Below the pieces are notes generated by a model. It did not search any database, had not been told where the DNA came from, and saw only the letters and a program-made list of their open reading frames with translations. Position numbers and translations under genes: made by a program. A stretch of 64,000 nucleotides of DNA, from assembly GCF_035621475.1 (NCBI RefSeq), contig NZ_CP141799.1, forward strand, positions 1,972,501-2,036,500, given 5' to 3'. This DNA is from Pseudomonas paeninsulae. Lineage in GTDB: Bacteria; Pseudomonadota; Gammaproteobacteria; Pseudomonadales; Pseudomonadaceae. Shown piece after piece: positions 1 through 10,849 of the stretch. The stretch's first letter is position 1; each line of letters opens with the position of its first letter.

Positions 1-609
1 CGCCATACGTACGCCTTGTTTGCGCAGCAAGGCGGTCACGCGTTCGGCGGCCATGCCGGTGGCCAGCAGCACCGGCAGGGTGCCGATGCCGAACGCCAGC
101 ATCAGTGCGGCGCTGTCGAGCGCGTCGCCCTGGCTCGCCGCCCAGAGCAGGGTGCTGTAGACCAGACCGCACGGTAGCCAACCCCACAGGCCGCCAAGCA
201 GCAAGGCGCGTGGCAGGCTGGTGACCGGCATGAAGCGGCGGGTCAGCGGTTGGATGTAGCGCCACAGGCCGCGGCCGAGCGCTTCGATGCGGGTCAGGCC
301 GCTCCACCAGCCGGCCAGGTACAGGCCCATGGCGATCAGCAGCAGCGCTGCGACAACCCGTAACAGCATGGCCGCCGGGCTGCTGGCCAGGGCCCAACCG
401 GCCATGCCGAGGAGCAGGCCGGCAATGGCATAGCTGAAAATCCTCCCGACGTTGTAGGCCAGTAATAACTGCAAGCGTTGCGCGCGCTGCTCCGCCGGTA
501 TGGCCAGGGTCAGTGCGCCCATCAGGCCGCCACACATACCCAGGCAGTGGCCGCCACCCAGCAGGCCGAGGATCAGGGCAGACAACAGCATCGGCGCCAG
601 TTCAAGCAC
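1..609 (-). CDS. TauE/SafE-type membrane protein of the cco cluster (3' end outside window)
   Basis: About 203 codons are visible and the frame is open to the left edge, so the C-terminus lies outside the window. The first helix carries HCLGMCGG (residues 21-28), typical of the SafE/UreH-like half of the TauE/SafE family; a second conserved segment, WLPCGLVYSTL, lies near residue 150. Several hydrophobic helices mark an inner-membrane protein. Family knowledge: this gene often follows ccoS and has been linked to copper handling or oxidase maturation, but its substrate is not settled. I chose the GTG at 609, which overlaps the end of ccoS by 8 bases and suggests translational coupling; an ATG at 591 is the alternative. 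It would be the last gene of ccoGHIS in this window. Confidence 0.85.
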   Translation of the reverse strand, partial: MLELAPMLLSALILGLLGGGHCLGMCGGLMGALTLAIPAEQRAQRLQLLLAYNVGRIFSYAIAGLLLGMAGWALASSPAAMLLRVVAALLLIAMGLYLAGWWSGLTRIEALGRGLWRYIQPLTRRFMPVTSLPRALLLGGLWGWLPCGLVYSTLLWAASQGDALDSAALMLAFGIGTLPVLLATGMAAERVTALLRKQGVRMA

Positions 610-820
610 GGGGTGGCTCCTCGTCGTCTGTTGCCTCGTCGGGGTTTTGCGCTTGTCTGACGCCGGCCTTGTGCATGGGGTCTTCGTCGTCGAACAGGAT
701 GCTGTGGGCCGGGCCGTCGAGGTCGTCGTACTGCCCGCTGTCGACGGCCCAGAAGAACAGCCAGATGGCGAAGCCGACCAGGGCAATGGCCACCGGGATC
801 AGAATGTAGAGCGCGGGCAT
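602..820 (-). CDS. ccoS: cbb3 oxidase maturation protein CcoS
   Basis: A 72-residue protein with one N-terminal membrane helix (ALYILIPVAIALVGFAIWLFF) followed by the WAVDSGQYDDLDGPAHSIL segment conserved in CcoS. Family knowledge: CcoS is a small inner-membrane protein needed to put cofactors into cbb3-type cytochrome c oxidase. The ATG at 820 has a GGAG eight bases upstream; a longer frame reaching 916 has no such site and adds residues unlike CcoS. The tail is acidic and hydrophilic (DEATDDEEPP). About 160 bases separate it from ccoI, and its stop overlaps the next gene downstream. Confidence 0.93.
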   Translation of the reverse strand: MPALYILIPVAIALVGFAIWLFFWAVDSGQYDDLDGPAHSILFDDEDPMHKAGVRQAQNPDEATDDEEPPRA

Positions 821-981
821 GGGGTCTCCGAATGCATCATCTGAAAAGGGTGTGCCGAGTCTGTTGATGATCTCGCGAGCTAAGGTCAGGCCAGGCGAAG
901 GCGGGCGAGGACGCACAGTTTACTGGTGTAAATGAGCAGTCCAAGCCCACGTTCAACGCCGCTTGGCCGACGCGTAGCAGG

Positions 982-3387
982 TCAAGGGCGGGCTCGGGTC
1001 AGGCGCAGGGCGTTGAGCACCACCAGCAGCGAGCTGAGCGACATGCCCAGCGCGGCCCAGATCGGCGTGATCCAACCGATGGCGGCGAACGGCAGCACCA
1101 GGCCATTGTACAGGCTGGCCCAAGCGAGGTTCTCGATGATGATCCGGCGGGTACGCCGTGCCAGGCTGAAGGCCTGGACCAGGCTGCTCAACCGGTTGGA
1201 CAGCAGCACCGCATCGGCGCTGGTTTTCGCCAGGTCGGTGGCGCTGCCCATGGCCACGCTGATATCGGCGCCGGCCAGTACCGGCACGTCGTTGACCCCG
1301 TCACCGAGCATCAACACCCGGCGACCCTGTTCATGCAGTTTGTGCAGCACCGCCAGCTTGGCGTCCGGGGTCATGCCGCCACGGGCGTCTTCGATGCCCA
1401 GTTGGCGGGCCACTGTGCCGACCATCGGCGAGTTGTCGCCCGATAGCAGCAGCACCTGCCAGCCGCGCGCGCGGCAGGCGGTGAGCAGGGCGGGGGCGTC
1501 GTCGCGCAGGCGGTCATCGAGGACGAACCAGGCGAGCGGGCCGTGGCCATCGCCAAGCAGCAACCATTGGCCCTGCTGGCCGGGGATCGCCGGCGCGGCC
1601 TGGCCACTCAACTGGCTGACGAAGTCGGGCTGGCCAATGCGCAGCTGGCGGCCCTCGACCTGGCCCTGCAATCCTAGCCCGGGAATGCTATCGACCTGCT
1701 CGGCGGCCAGCGCCGCGCGGCCAAAGGCGCGCGCGATCGGGTGCTCGGAACGGTTTTCCAGGGCGGCGGCCAGGGCCAGGCAGGCGTCGCTGTCCAGTGC
1801 GCCGAGCGGATGGATGGCACTGAGGGTCAGGCGGCCCTCGGTCAGGGTGCCGGTCTTGTCGAAGATTACCGTGTCGATCTGATTGAGGCCTTCCAGCACA
1901 TGGCCGCGGGTCAGCAGCAGGCCGAGCTTGTGCAGGCTGCCGGTGGCGGCGGTCAGGGCGGTCGGGGTGGCCAGGGCCAGGGCGCAGGGGCAGGTGGCAA
2001 CCAGCAGGGCCAGCACGATCCAGAAGGCGCGCGAGGAATCGATCTGCCACCAGACCAGGCCGACGACGGCGGCGACTACCAGGACTATCAGCAGGAACCA
2101 CTGCGCCGCCTGGTCGGCGATCTCCGCCAGACGTGGTTTCTCGCTTTGCGCACGCTCGAGCAGACGGACGATGGCCGACAGCCGGGTGGCATCGCCAAGC
2201 GCCTGCACTTCGACGGTCAGCGGCCCTTCGACGTTGAGGGTGCCGGCGGTCACACTGTCGCCAACGTTGCGCGGTTGCGGCAGGTATTCGCCGGTGAGCA
2301 GCGATTCATCGACGCTCGACTGGCCACTGAGAATGCGTCCATCGGCCGGCAGCAGGGCGCCGGGCGGCACCAGCACCTGCTCGCCGGCGCGCAGTTCGCT
2401 GAGCAGAATTCGCTGGCTCTGGCCATCGGCATTCAGGCGCAGGCAGGATGCCGGCAATAGTTGCACAAGCTGCGCGGTGGCCGCCGCCGTGCGTTCGCGG
2501 GCGCGGCGTTCCAGGTAGCGGCCGGTGAGCAGGAACAGGGCGAACATGCCGACCGCATCGAAATACAGCTCGCCCTGGCCGGTGACGGTCGACCAGATGC
2601 CGGCGACATAGGCGCCGCCGATGGCCAGTGACACCGAGACGTCCATGGTCAGGTGGCGGGTACGCAGATCGCGCAGGGCGCCGCGGAAGAACTGGCCGCA
2701 GCAATAGAAGACGATGGGTGTGGTGAGGAACAGGCTGACCCAGCGCAGAATCTTGTCCAGCTCGGGGCTGAGGTCGATGTTGAATTCCGGCCAGGTGGCC
2801 ATGGTCGCCATCATGACCTGCATCCACAGCATGCCGGCCACGCCCAGTTCGCGCATGGCCCGGCGGTTTTCCCGCTGCAGCTGTTCGGCGGCGGCATCGG
2901 CGTGCCAGGGGTGCGCGGCATAGCCGATCTTGCGCAGCTCCTTGAGCAACTGACTGAGTGGCAGTTGGCTGTCGGCCCAGCGCACTTGCAGGCGGTGGTT
3001 GGACAGGTTGAGGTGGGCCTCGGCAACACCCGGCACCTCGCGCAGGTGCTTCTCGATCAGCCAGCCGCAGGCGGCGCAACTGATGCCTTCGATCAACAGG
3101 CAGGTTTCGCTCAGCTCGCCATGCTGTTCGACAAACGGTTGCTGCACGTCGGCGCGGTCATACAGCGCCAGTTCATCGGGCAGCGCCTGCGGCAGGCTTT
3201 GCGGGTTGGCGGCGCTTTCACTGCGGTGCTTGTAATAGTGCTCCAGCCCGCCTGCGACTATGGCCTCGGCCACCGCCTGGCAGCCCGGGCAGCACATGGC
3301 GCGAGTCTCACCCAATACCTGGGTGTGAAAGCGGCTGGCGGTGGGGACCGGTAAGCCGCAGTGGTAGCAGGAGGTTGGGCTAGCCAT
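982..3387 (-). CDS. ccoI: copper-transporting P1B-type ATPase CcoI
   Basis: An 801-residue heavy-metal P-type ATPase. An N-terminal cysteine-rich segment (CYHC at 7-10 and CCPGC at 32-36) precedes an HMA domain with [10 protein letters not shown] (metal cysteines 104 and 107). The membrane CPC motif is at 466-468 and the phosphorylation loop DKTGTLT starts at Asp510; the hinge [10 protein letters not shown] lies in the last 150 residues. The cysteine-rich extension before the HMA domain is typical of the FixI/CcoI branch rather than CopA. Family knowledge: it exports copper across the inner membrane to supply the CuB site of cbb3 oxidase. It sits between ccoH and ccoS, 76 bases after ccoH. 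Confidence 0.96.
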   Translation of the reverse strand: MASPTSCYHCGLPVPTASRFHTQVLGETRAMCCPGCQAVAEAIVAGGLEHYYKHRSESAANPQSLPQALPDELALYDRADVQQPFVEQHGELSETCLLIEGISCAACGWLIEKHLREVPGVAEAHLNLSNHRLQVRWADSQLPLSQLLKELRKIGYAAHPWHADAAAEQLQRENRRAMRELGVAGMLWMQVMMATMATWPEFNIDLSPELDKILRWVSLFLTTPIVFYCCGQFFRGALRDLRTRHLTMDVSVSLAIGGAYVAGIWSTVTGQGELYFDAVGMFALFLLTGRYLERRARERTAAATAQLVQLLPASCLRLNADGQSQRILLSELRAGEQVLVPPGALLPADGRILSGQSSVDESLLTGEYLPQPRNVGDSVTAGTLNVEGPLTVEVQALGDATRLSAIVRLLERAQSEKPRLAEIADQAAQWFLLIVLVVAAVVGLVWWQIDSSRAFWIVLALLVATCPCALALATPTALTAATGSLHKLGLLLTRGHVLEGLNQIDTVIFDKTGTLTEGRLTLSAIHPLGALDSDACLALAAALENRSEHPIARAFGRAALAAEQVDSIPGLGLQGQVEGRQLRIGQPDFVSQLSGQAAPAIPGQQGQWLLLGDGHGPLAWFVLDDRLRDDAPALLTACRARGWQVLLLSGDNSPMVGTVARQLGIEDARGGMTPDAKLAVLHKLHEQGRRVLMLGDGVNDVPVLAGADISVAMGSATDLAKTSADAVLLSNRLSSLVQAFSLARRTRRIIIENLAWASLYNGLVLPFAAIGWITPIWAALGMSLSSLLVVLNALRLTRARP

Positions 3388-3463
3388 GGGGAGAGCAGTC
3401 TGAGGCCTGGTGCTTGAGTATGATGGGCGCAGCAGGCTGCGCCTTCAGATGGCGGAATGGGTG

Positions 3464-3970
3464 CTACTGGGCGAGACCGATACGGATGGTCTTGCCGCTT
3501 TCCACGGTTCTTTCGTCGAACAGGCGCCAGTCCTTGCCGCCTTCCTGGCCGATCAGCTCGACGAAGCGGCGGCCCTGCACGGCATCCTGCATCTGCCCGT
3601 GGTACAAGCCTTGGCCTTGCGGCTGCAGAATGATCCGGCGGTCGCGCTCCGGTTGGGTTGGCGAGATCAGGTTCAGCACCAGTTGCGCCGGGCCGCTATT
3701 GCCTTGCAGCTGCAATTTGGCAACGCCGGTTTCATCGTCGAGGTCGAGGGTAGCGCTCAATTTCAGGCGCTCGGCCAGGGATTCGCGCTCCAGCGACTGG
3801 TTGATGCCTTTGCCGACATCGTAATAATCATCGGAGATCAAACCCGGCGGATTGCGCGTGGCAATGGTCAGCAGGGTCAGCCCTTGCACTACCGAGTAAC
3901 CCAGCAGGGCAATAAGGAACCAGGGCCAGAACTGTTTGAACCAGGGTTTGATCGGTGCTTCGTCAGACAT
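3464..3970 (-). CDS. ccoH: FixH/CcoH cbb3 oxidase assembly protein
   Basis: A 168-residue protein with a single membrane helix near residues 15-36 ([20 protein letters not shown]), then a periplasmic beta-rich domain. The start of that domain, [19 protein letters not shown], is the hallmark of FixH. Family knowledge: CcoH is a membrane-anchored factor that binds CcoP/CcoN intermediates and stabilises cbb3 oxidase. It begins 14 bases after ccoG and is followed by ccoI, the standard ccoGHIS order. Confidence 0.94.
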   Translation of the reverse strand: MSDEAPIKPWFKQFWPWFLIALLGYSVVQGLTLLTIATRNPPGLISDDYYDVGKGINQSLERESLAERLKLSATLDLDDETGVAKLQLQGNSGPAQLVLNLISPTQPERDRRIILQPQGQGLYHGQMQDAVQGRRFVELIGQEGGKDWRLFDERTVESGKTIRIGLAQ

Positions 3971-3984
3971 GCTTGACCTTTTGA

Positions 3985-5391
3985 TCAGCGGACGCTCGGG
4001 CCGATAAAGCGGCTGTCGGCGTCGTTGTTGATGCTCGCATCGTCCGCGGAGCGGATGCGGAACATGATTTCATTGGTGCTGGACGGCAGTTTTTCCGGAT
4101 CGATCGACAGTTCGACCGGCAGCGACAGTACTTCACCGGCGAGGGCCTTGATTTCACGCTTGCCTTCGTAGACCAGGCCGTCAAGGCCGTCGGCTTCGAT
4201 CAGGTAAGTGATCGGGTGCTGGGCCTTGTTCATGATCTTCAGGGTGTAGACGTTCTCGATCCGGCCTTCCTCGTTCTCGCGGTAGAGCACGCGATCCTTG
4301 AGTACATCCAGCTCGACCAGGGAACGGCTGGACACGGCCCAGGCGAAGACCGCCATCATGGCCAGCAGGGCGATGGCGTAGCCGATCAGGCGTGGACGGA
4401 CCAGCTGGGTTTTCTGCCCCGACAGGTTGTGTTCGGTGGTGTAGCTGATCAGCCCTTTCGGGTAGTTCATCTTGTCCATGATGCTGTCGCAGGCGTCGAT
4501 GCAAGCGGCGCAGCCGATGCATTCGACCTGCAAACCATCGCGGATGTCGATACCGGTCGGGCAGACGTGCACGCACATCTTGCAGTCGATGCAGTCGCCC
4601 AGACCGTCGGCCTTGTAGTCGGCATCGCGTTTGCGCGGGCCGCGCTGTTCGCCACGACGTGGGTCGTAAGACACGATCAGGGTGTCCTGGTCGAACATCA
4701 CGCTCTGGAAGCGCGCATAGGGGCACATATAGATGCATACCTGCTCACGCAGATAGCCGGCGTTGCCATAGGTGGCCACGGTGAGGAAGCCGACCCAGAA
4801 CAGTGCCCAGCCGCCGGCCTCGAGGGTGAACAGTGCGGGGATCAGTTCGCGAATTGGCGTGAAATAGCCGACGAAGGTGATCGCCGTGACTAGCGATACA
4901 CCGGTCCAGATACCGTGCTTGGCCAGTTTGCGCAGGAATTTCTGCGCAGTCATCGGCGCTTTGTCGAGTTTCATGCGCTGGTTGCGGTCGCCTTCGGTGA
5001 CCTTTTCCGCCCACATGAACACCCAGGTGAATACGCTTTGCGGGCAGGTGTAACCGCACCAGACGCGGCCGGCATAAACGGTGATGAAGAACAGGCCGAA
5101 GGCGGCGATGATCAATATGGCTGACAGCAGGACGAAATCCTGGGGCCAGTAGGTGGCGCTGAGGATATGGAATTTGCGCTCTGGCAGGTTCCACCAGACG
5201 GCCGGACGGCCATTCCAGGTTAACCAGACAGTGCCGAAATAGAGGATGAACAGCAGTGCGCCGCCGAGCATGCGCAGATTGCGGAAGATGCCGGTAAAGG
5301 AGCGGGTATAGATTTTTTCGCGATTGGCGTAGAGGTCGACGGTTTCGACCTTGCCCGGGGTAACGTCTTTAACAGGAATCTGCGAGCTCAT
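3985..5391 (-). CDS. ccoG: cbb3 oxidase accessory ferredoxin-like protein CcoG (RdxA/FixG)
   Basis: A 468-residue membrane iron-sulfur protein. The N-terminal half has several helices and the [15 protein letters not shown] segment. Two 4Fe-4S motifs follow: [12 protein letters not shown] (Cys 267, 270, 273, 277) and [13 protein letters not shown] about 40 residues later. The C-terminal domain after the last helix is a periplasmic Ig-like FixG domain. Family knowledge: CcoG is a cupric reductase that supplies Cu(I) for CuB assembly. It is the first gene of ccoGHIS and is separated from ccoP1 by 137 bases holding a strong hairpin, so it probably has its own promoter plus some read-through. Confidence 0.96.
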   Translation of the reverse strand: MSSQIPVKDVTPGKVETVDLYANREKIYTRSFTGIFRNLRMLGGALLFILYFGTVWLTWNGRPAVWWNLPERKFHILSATYWPQDFVLLSAILIIAAFGLFFITVYAGRVWCGYTCPQSVFTWVFMWAEKVTEGDRNQRMKLDKAPMTAQKFLRKLAKHGIWTGVSLVTAITFVGYFTPIRELIPALFTLEAGGWALFWVGFLTVATYGNAGYLREQVCIYMCPYARFQSVMFDQDTLIVSYDPRRGEQRGPRKRDADYKADGLGDCIDCKMCVHVCPTGIDIRDGLQVECIGCAACIDACDSIMDKMNYPKGLISYTTEHNLSGQKTQLVRPRLIGYAIALLAMMAVFAWAVSSRSLVELDVLKDRVLYRENEEGRIENVYTLKIMNKAQHPITYLIEADGLDGLVYEGKREIKALAGEVLSLPVELSIDPEKLPSSTNEIMFRIRSADDASINNDADSRFIGPSVR

Positions 5392-5420
5392 CAGTGTGTA
5401 CCACGGCGGTTGGTTGGCTG

Positions 5421-5446
5421 CCCCGGCCGATACATGCCGGCCGGGG
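5421..5446 (-). terminator. GC-rich hairpin between ccoP1 and ccoG
   Basis: Perfect 9-bp inverted repeat (CCCCGGCCG, 5421-5429, against 5438-5446) with an 8-base loop, downstream of the ccoP1 stop. There is no clear T-run, so it may attenuate rather than fully terminate. Confidence 0.5.
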
Positions 5447-5528
5447 TCATTCTCGCTATTGCGCTATGGTACGCCTGGCTTGCCCTGGTTGGGTGCGGCC
5501 GGAGGTCGCGCCCAACTCAGGTGGAGAA

Positions 5529-6515
5529 TTACTTCTCCAGGGGTTGTTGCGACAGGCTGTAAACATAAGCCGCCAACAAGTGCACCTTGTCATTGCCGAG
5601 GAAGTCTTCCTGGGCAGGCATCTTGCCGTTGCGACCATAGCGCAGGGTCTGCTGAATCTGAGCGAAGCTGGAGCCATAGAGCCAGACCCGGTCGGTCAGG
5701 TTCGGCGCGCCCATGGCCTGCTGCCCCTTGGCGTCAGCACCATGACAGACTGCACAATTGGTCGCGAAGATGTTTTGACCTGCGGCAACGTCTATCTCGA
5801 TACCTTCCGGGTTTTTCTGGTCAGACAGGCTGCGCACGTAACCGGCGACGTTCTTGATCCCCTGTTCGCCGAGATTGTCCTTCCATGCAGGCATTGCTGC
5901 CTGGCGCCCGCCCATGATGGTGGTCTTGATGGTGGCTGCTTCGCCACCGTACAGCCAATCGCTGTCGGTCAGGTTGGGAAAGCCGTAGGCGCCTTTGGCG
6001 TCGGAGCCATGGCACACCGAGCAATTGGATGCGAACAGGCGACCGCCCATCTTCAAGGCCTGCTCGTCCTGTGCGACCTGCTCGATTGGCATGGCGGCAT
6101 ATTTGGCGAAAAGCGGACCGTATTGCGCGTCAGCCCTGGCCATTTCCTTTTCCCACTGATGCACGCCGGTCCAGCCCGCATTACGCACGCCGTCACTGAT
6201 TTGAATGTCGGTGGCGAACGGCGTATTGGCCTTGTTATCGAGGTGCTCGTAGCCCGGCAGCAGACCTTTGAAGTTACCCAGGCCCGGATAGAGCACCAGG
6301 TAACCCAAGGCGAAGACGATGGTGGCGAGGAACAACATGAACCACCACTTGGGCAGTGGATTGTCGTATTCCTCGATGCCATCGAAGCTATGGCCGACAG
6401 TCTCTTCGGTGGCTTCCTGGCGCTGGCCCTTGCGAGTGCCAAAGATAAGCCAGGTCAGCGCGAAGATGGTGCCTAGGGAGAGGATTGTTACGTACCAACT
6501 CCAGAACGTGGTCAT
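5529..6515 (-). CDS. ccoP1: cbb3-type cytochrome c oxidase subunit III, copy 1
   Basis: A 328-residue diheme cytochrome c subunit. The short N-terminal helix is followed by the conserved [18 protein letters not shown] segment, a second membrane helix, and two cytochrome c domains with CSVCH and CAVCH heme sites. Family knowledge: CcoP passes electrons from soluble cytochromes to CcoO and CcoN. It has about 18 more residues than copy 2, mainly between the second helix and the first heme domain. Its start overlaps the end of ccoQ1 by 4 bases (ATGA). It is the last gene of ccoN1O1Q1P1. Confidence 0.96.
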   Translation of the reverse strand: MTTFWSWYVTILSLGTIFALTWLIFGTRKGQRQEATEETVGHSFDGIEEYDNPLPKWWFMLFLATIVFALGYLVLYPGLGNFKGLLPGYEHLDNKANTPFATDIQISDGVRNAGWTGVHQWEKEMARADAQYGPLFAKYAAMPIEQVAQDEQALKMGGRLFASNCSVCHGSDAKGAYGFPNLTDSDWLYGGEAATIKTTIMGGRQAAMPAWKDNLGEQGIKNVAGYVRSLSDQKNPEGIEIDVAAGQNIFATNCAVCHGADAKGQQAMGAPNLTDRVWLYGSSFAQIQQTLRYGRNGKMPAQEDFLGNDKVHLLAAYVYSLSQQPLEK

Positions 6516-6712
6516 TGGTTATTGCTCCTGGAAGATTTCTCGTCACGCTCACTGGGTTTGGGTTCGTCAGCGAAGGGCAGATTGGCTGCTTCGTCGAAGT
6601 TCGATTTGCGCTTGCTGCTATAGGCCCAGAGCACCACGCTGATAAAAGCGATGAACACCACTACTGTGCCTATGCCGCGAATAGTCCCGACATCCGAAAG
6701 AAAAGAAGGCAT
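6512..6712 (-). CDS. ccoQ1: cbb3-type oxidase subunit CcoQ, copy 1
   Basis: A 66-residue single-helix protein. The helix ([20 protein letters not shown]) ends in WAYSSKR, and the tail contains [12 protein letters not shown], both typical of FixQ/CcoQ. Family knowledge: it stabilises the CcoP-CcoNO interaction. It lies 6 bases after ccoO1 and overlaps ccoP1 by 4 bases. Confidence 0.93.
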   Translation of the reverse strand: MPSFLSDVGTIRGIGTVVVFIAFISVVLWAYSSKRKSNFDEAANLPFADEPKPSERDEKSSRSNNQ

Positions 6713-6718
6713 GTTGCG

Positions 6719-7327
6719 TTACCGTTTGTTCTTGATTGAGGTGCCCAGAACCTGCAGGTACGCGAGCAGCGCGTCCATTTCGGTCTTGCCCTTCACTGCG
6801 TCTTTGGCCCCGGCGATGTCTTCATCGGTGTAGGGAATGCCAAAGCCGCGCATGACTTCAAGCTTCTTCGCGGTGTCCTTGCCATCGAGCTTGTGCTCGA
6901 CCAGCCAGGGGTAGGCCGGCATCTTCGATTCCGGCACCACGTTGCGCGGGTTGTACAGGTGGGCACGGTGCCACTCGTCCGAGTAGCGCCCGCCGACCCG
7001 CGCCAGATCCGGGCCGGTACGCTTGGAACCCCAGAGGAACGGGTGGTCGTAAACGCTTTCGCCAGCGACCGAGTAGTGGCCGTAGCGTTCGGTTTCGGCG
7101 CGGAACGGACGGATCATCTGCGAGTGGCAGCCGACGCAGCCGTTGGCGATATAAACGTCACGACCTTCCAGTTGCAGCGCGGTGTAGGGCTTGAGGCCCT
7201 CCACCGGCTCATTGGTCACGTCCTGGAAGAACAGTGGGACGATCTGGGTCAGGCCACCGATGCTGACGGCGAGCACCATCAGCAGCGCCATCAGGCCGAT
7301 ATTCTTCTCGATGATTTCGTGTTTCAT
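6719..7327 (-). CDS. ccoO1: cbb3-type cytochrome c oxidase subunit II, copy 1
   Basis: A 202-residue monoheme cytochrome c subunit. An N-terminal membrane helix (about residues 10-34) is followed by the heme site CVGCH (Cys64, Cys67, His68) and the typical [18 protein letters not shown] segment. The axial methionine is likely in [11 protein letters not shown]. Family knowledge: CcoO receives electrons from CcoP and passes them to CcoN. Its start codon shares one base with the ccoN1 stop. It is almost identical to ccoO2 at 10241-10849. Confidence 0.97.
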   Translation of the reverse strand: MKHEIIEKNIGLMALLMVLAVSIGGLTQIVPLFFQDVTNEPVEGLKPYTALQLEGRDVYIANGCVGCHSQMIRPFRAETERYGHYSVAGESVYDHPFLWGSKRTGPDLARVGGRYSDEWHRAHLYNPRNVVPESKMPAYPWLVEHKLDGKDTAKKLEVMRGFGIPYTDEDIAGAKDAVKGKTEMDALLAYLQVLGTSIKNKR

Positions 7328-8769
7328 CAGTGAGCGCTCCCAGCGTTGAACTGCGCGGCCGCTTCATATTCAGTCGGCTTGGCGGCACGCACGGTGCGGT
7401 AGGTGTTGTAGGCCATCAACAGCATGCCGGTGACGAAGAACATGCCGCCGATCATGCGCACCACAAAACCAGGATGGCTGGCTTCCAGTGCTTCAACGAA
7501 GGAGTAGGTGAGGGTGCCGTCTTCGTTGACTGCGCGCCACATCAGGCCCTGGGTGATGCCGTTGACCCACATCGAGGAGATATAGAGCACGGTGCCGATA
7601 GTGGCCAGCCAGAAGTGCAGGTTGATCAGTGCGATGCTGTGCATCTGCTCACGACCGTAAACCTTGGGAATCATGTGATACAGCGCACCGATGGAAATCA
7701 TCGCTACCCAGCCGAGCGCGCCAGCATGCACGTGGCCGATGGTCCAGTCGGTGTAGTGGGACAAGGCATTGACTGTCTTGATCGCCATCATCGGGCCTTC
7801 GAAGGTCGACATGCCGTAGAACGCCAGCGATACCACCAGGAAGCGCAGGATCGGATCGGTACGCAGCTTATGCCAGGCGCCCGACAGGCTCATCATGCCG
7901 TTGATCATGCCGCCCCAGCTCGGCGCCAGCAGAATCATCGACATCGCCATGCCCAGCGACTGCGCCCAGTCCGGCAGCGCGGTGTAGTGCAGGTGGTGCG
8001 GGCCAGCCCAGATGTACAGGGTAATCAGTGCCCAGAAATGCACGATCGACAGACGATACGAGTAGATCGGGCGCTCGGCCTGCTTGGGTACGAAGTAATA
8101 CATCATCCCCAGGAAGCCGGTGGTCAGGAAGAAGCCCACGGCGTTGTGGCCGTACCACCACTGGATCATTGCATCGGTCGCCCCGGAGTACATCGAGTAC
8201 GACTTGAACAGGCTCACCGGCATGGCGGCGCTGTTGACGATGTGCAGCATCGCGGTGACCAGGATGAACGCGCCGTAGAACCAGTTGCCCACATAAATGT
8301 GTTTGGTCTTGCGCTTGACCACAGTACCGAAGAACACCACCGCGTAAGCGACCCAGACAATGGTGATCAGTACATCGATCGGCCATTCCAGTTCGGCGTA
8401 TTCCTTGGTGCTGGTGTAACCCATTGGCAGGGTGATGACTGCCAGCACGATCACCAACTGCCAACCCCAGAAGACGAAAGCCGCCAAGGAGTCGGAAATC
8501 AGGCGAGCCTGACTGGTGCGTTGCACCACATAGAAGGACGTGGCCATCAGTGCGCATCCGCCGAAGGCGAAGATCACCGCGTTGGTATGCAGCGGACGCA
8601 GACGGCCGAAGCTCGTCCATTCCAGGCCCAGGTTGAGTTCCGGCCACACGAGTTGTGCGGCGATGAACACGCCTAGGAGCATGCCAATGACTCCCCAAAT
8701 CACCGTCATCACGGCGAATTGGCGAACCACCTTGTAGTTATAAGCAGTCTGACTGATTGCTGTGCTCAT
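7327..8769 (-). CDS. ccoN1: cbb3-type cytochrome c oxidase catalytic subunit I, copy 1
   Basis: A 480-residue, 12-helix heme-copper oxidase subunit. Histidine motifs seen are [14 protein letters not shown] (low-spin heme), [10 protein letters not shown] and [13 protein letters not shown] (CuB ligands), and [14 protein letters not shown] (heme ligands). Family knowledge: it reduces O2 to water at the heme b3-CuB centre with high oxygen affinity and pumps protons. I chose the ATG at 8769 ([13 protein letters not shown]) because it matches the paralogue at 12288; an upstream in-frame ATG at 8820 adds 17 unlike residues. First gene of ccoN1O1Q1P1. Confidence 0.97.
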   Translation of the reverse strand: MSTAISQTAYNYKVVRQFAVMTVIWGVIGMLLGVFIAAQLVWPELNLGLEWTSFGRLRPLHTNAVIFAFGGCALMATSFYVVQRTSQARLISDSLAAFVFWGWQLVIVLAVITLPMGYTSTKEYAELEWPIDVLITIVWVAYAVVFFGTVVKRKTKHIYVGNWFYGAFILVTAMLHIVNSAAMPVSLFKSYSMYSGATDAMIQWWYGHNAVGFFLTTGFLGMMYYFVPKQAERPIYSYRLSIVHFWALITLYIWAGPHHLHYTALPDWAQSLGMAMSMILLAPSWGGMINGMMSLSGAWHKLRTDPILRFLVVSLAFYGMSTFEGPMMAIKTVNALSHYTDWTIGHVHAGALGWVAMISIGALYHMIPKVYGREQMHSIALINLHFWLATIGTVLYISSMWVNGITQGLMWRAVNEDGTLTYSFVEALEASHPGFVVRMIGGMFFVTGMLLMAYNTYRTVRAAKPTEYEAAAQFNAGSAH

Positions 8770-9080
8770 GCTGGGTTCCACGGTTAATGGATTTTTATAG
8801 AGGGTAAAAATCGGCGGCAAGTATGGAGAAGGCAGGTAGCCATTGCAACGCTACAGACCCAGCGGGTCGTGCTTTCAAGGGCTTTCGGCAAGGGTTTCGC
8901 TAGTGCTCTGCAGCGCCTTATCGACAACTGGAAAAGTAGCGCGAAGATGGTCTTGCCCCGAGTTATGGCGGCTGGCGACTGGCGGCAAGCTTAACTCAAA
9001 TCAAGAAATGACCAAGCCGTAGCTAGTTGATGCGACGTTGCGTCGCACCCGCTGCGGCTGGCAGAAGACGGGTAGTGGAG
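8770..9080. other. noncoding region ahead of ccoN1
   Basis: No supported gene. It holds the ccoN1 leader of about 220 bases and the ANR-like box at 8991-9004. Otherwise it is moderately GC-rich and I see no further repeat or RNA. Confidence 0.6.
8991..9004 (-). promoter_or_regulatory. ANR/FNR-like box upstream of ccoN1
   Basis: TTAACTCAAATCAA fits the ANR/FNR consensus TTGAY-N4-RTCAA with one mismatch in the left half-site. Its centre is about 230 bases before the ccoN1 start, leaving room for a long leader. ANR control of cbb3 operons is established in Pseudomonas; that this box is used is inference. Confidence 0.45.
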
Positions 9081-9110
9081 GGGTTGGCGACAGCGCGCTG
9101 TCGCCAACCC
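9081..9110 (-). terminator. perfect 30-bp palindrome after ccoP2
   Basis: Two 15-base arms (GGGTTGGCGACAGCG and its exact complement) abut with no loop, 12 bases beyond the ccoP2 stop. A very stable hairpin can form on either strand, but there is no T-run. It probably stops or attenuates the cco2 transcript before cco1 and protects its 3' end. Confidence 0.6.
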
Positions 9111-9122
9111 TGCGGGGAAGGC

Positions 9123-10055
9123 TTATTCGGGCCGCTGTTGCCCCTGACTCAGGCTCAGTACATAGGCAGCCAGCAGGTGCACCTTGTCGTTACCCAGGTA
9201 TTGCTCTTGGGCCGGCATCTGGCCGTTACGGCCGTGGCGAATGGTCTGCTGCAATTGCACCAAGCTGCTGCCGTAGATCCAGCCGGCGGACTTGGTCAGG
9301 TCGGGCGCGCCGAGCATGGCCATGCCTTGGCCTTCTGCGCCGTGGCAGGCCTGGCAGTTGCTGGCGAATAGCTGTGCGCCCTGCTGCAGGTCGAAGGACT
9401 TGTCGGCAGGCAATGGCAAACCGGCCAGGTCATGGCGCACGTAAGCCGCAACCTGTTGCACGCCTTCCTCGCCGATCACCTGATCCCACGCCGGCATCAT
9501 GGCCATGCGGCCATTGAGGATGCTGGTCTTGATCGCGGCCGACTCGCCGCCCCAGCGCCAATGGTTGTCGGCCAGGTTGGGGAAACCCGCCGAGCCCTTG
9601 GCGTCGGAGCCATGGCAAACCGAGCAGTAGGTGGCAAACATACGGCCGCCCATTTTCAGCGCCTTCTCATCTTTAGCCACTTCTTCCAGGGGCATGGCCG
9701 CATATTTGGCGAAGATCGGTCCGTAAAGCGCATCGGCTTGATCCACTTCGCGCTGCCACTGGGCAACCTGGGTCCAGCCACCTTCGTAGCCTGGCAGCAC
9801 ACCTTTCCAGTTTCCCAGGCCGGGGTAGAGCACCAGGTAGCCGACGGCAAAAATCAGCGTGCCGATGAACAGCATGAACCACCACTTGGGCAGTGGATTG
9901 TCGTACTCCTCGATACCGTCGAAGGAGTGACCCATGGTCTGCTCGGTTTCGTTCTTGTGCGCCTCGCCCTTGCGGGTCGCGAAAACCAGCCAGAACAGGG
10001 CGAGCAGGGTGCCAACGGTCAGCAGGGTTACATACCAGCTCCAGAAGGTGCTCAT
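9123..10055 (-). CDS. ccoP2: cbb3-type cytochrome c oxidase subunit III, copy 2
   Basis: A 310-residue diheme cytochrome c. It has the same layout as copy 1: helix, [18 protein letters not shown], second helix, then heme sites CSVCH and CQACH. It is shorter than copy 1 because the linker before the first heme domain lacks about 18 residues. Its start overlaps ccoQ2 by 4 bases. Family knowledge: in pseudomonads the second cbb3 operon is usually the strongly oxygen-regulated one, in line with the perfect ANR box upstream of ccoN2. Confidence 0.96.
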   Translation of the reverse strand: MSTFWSWYVTLLTVGTLLALFWLVFATRKGEAHKNETEQTMGHSFDGIEEYDNPLPKWWFMLFIGTLIFAVGYLVLYPGLGNWKGVLPGYEGGWTQVAQWQREVDQADALYGPIFAKYAAMPLEEVAKDEKALKMGGRMFATYCSVCHGSDAKGSAGFPNLADNHWRWGGESAAIKTSILNGRMAMMPAWDQVIGEEGVQQVAAYVRHDLAGLPLPADKSFDLQQGAQLFASNCQACHGAEGQGMAMLGAPDLTKSAGWIYGSSLVQLQQTIRHGRNGQMPAQEQYLGNDKVHLLAAYVLSLSQGQQRPE

Positions 10056-10237
10056 GGGGTGTTGCTCCTAGATGCAGCAGACGTGGGTTCATCGGCAAAA
10101 GGCAGCAGCGCCGCCTCGTTGAATGCGGCGCGACGCTTACTGCTGTAAGCCCAGAGCGTCACGCAGACGAAGGACAGCAGTACCAGTGCCGTACCTATGC
10201 CGCGCAGGGTGCCGATATCAATGGTTGCGAATGACAT
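10052..10237 (-). CDS. ccoQ2: cbb3-type oxidase subunit CcoQ, copy 2
   Basis: A 61-residue one-helix protein ([20 protein letters not shown]) with the conserved tail [12 protein letters not shown]. It lies 3 bases after ccoO2 and overlaps ccoP2 by 4 bases. Role as for ccoQ1; both helix and tail are diverged enough that the duplication is not recent. Confidence 0.92.
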   Translation of the reverse strand: MSFATIDIGTLRGIGTALVLLSFVCVTLWAYSSKRRAAFNEAALLPFADEPTSAASRSNTP

Positions 10238-10240
10238 GGC

Positions 10241-10849
10241 CTACCTCTTGTTCTTGACGGCAGTGCCGAGTACTTGCAGGTAGGCGACCAGGGCATCCAT
10301 CTCGCTTTTGCCCTTGACCGCCTGGGCGGCACCGGCGATGTCCTCCTCGCTGTAAGGCACGCCGACCGTGCGCAGCGCCTTGAACTTGGCCGCGGTGTCC
10401 TGGCCGTCCAGGGTGCTTTCCACCAGCCACGGGTAGGACGGCATCTTCGATTCCGGTACCACGTTGCGCGGGTTGTACAGGTGGGCGCGGTGCCACTCGT
10501 CCGAGTAGCGGCCGCCGACCCGGGCCAGATCCGGGCCGGTGCGCTTGGAACCCCAGAGGAACGGGTGGTCGTAGACGCTTTCGCCGGCGACCGAGTAATG
10601 GCCGTAGCGCTCGGTTTCGGCGCGGAACGGCCGGATCATCTGGGAGTGGCAGCCGACGCAGCCTTCGCGGATGTAGATATCGCGGCCTTCCAGTTGCAGC
10701 GCGGTATAAGGCTTGAGGCCTGCCACCGGCTCATTGGTGACATCCTGGAAAAACAGCGGGACGATCTGGGTCAGGCCGCCGATGCTCACGGCCAGTACCA
10801 TCATCAGCGCCATCAGGCCGATATTCTTCTCGAGTATTTCGTGTCTCAT
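10241..10849 (-). CDS. ccoO2: cbb3-type cytochrome c oxidase subunit II, copy 2
   Basis: A 202-residue monoheme cytochrome with N-terminal helix and CVGCH heme site at 64-68, nearly identical to ccoO1 over the heme domain ([20 protein letters not shown]). Differences cluster in the last 50 residues. The start codon shares a base with the ccoN2 stop. The strong similarity of the two O subunits contrasts with their P subunits and may reflect gene conversion or strong constraint. Confidence 0.97.
   Translation of the reverse strand: MRHEILEKNIGLMALMMVLAVSIGGLTQIVPLFFQDVTNEPVAGLKPYTALQLEGRDIYIREGCVGCHSQMIRPFRAETERYGHYSVAGESVYDHPFLWGSKRTGPDLARVGGRYSDEWHRAHLYNPRNVVPESKMPSYPWLVESTLDGQDTAAKFKALRTVGVPYSEEDIAGAAQAVKGKSEMDALVAYLQVLGTAVKNKR

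Noticed and set aside
1741..2518. Long plus-strand frames opposite ccoI
   Set aside because: Typical antisense shadows of a GC-rich gene; residue bias (Arg/Ser/Gly) and lack of start signals.
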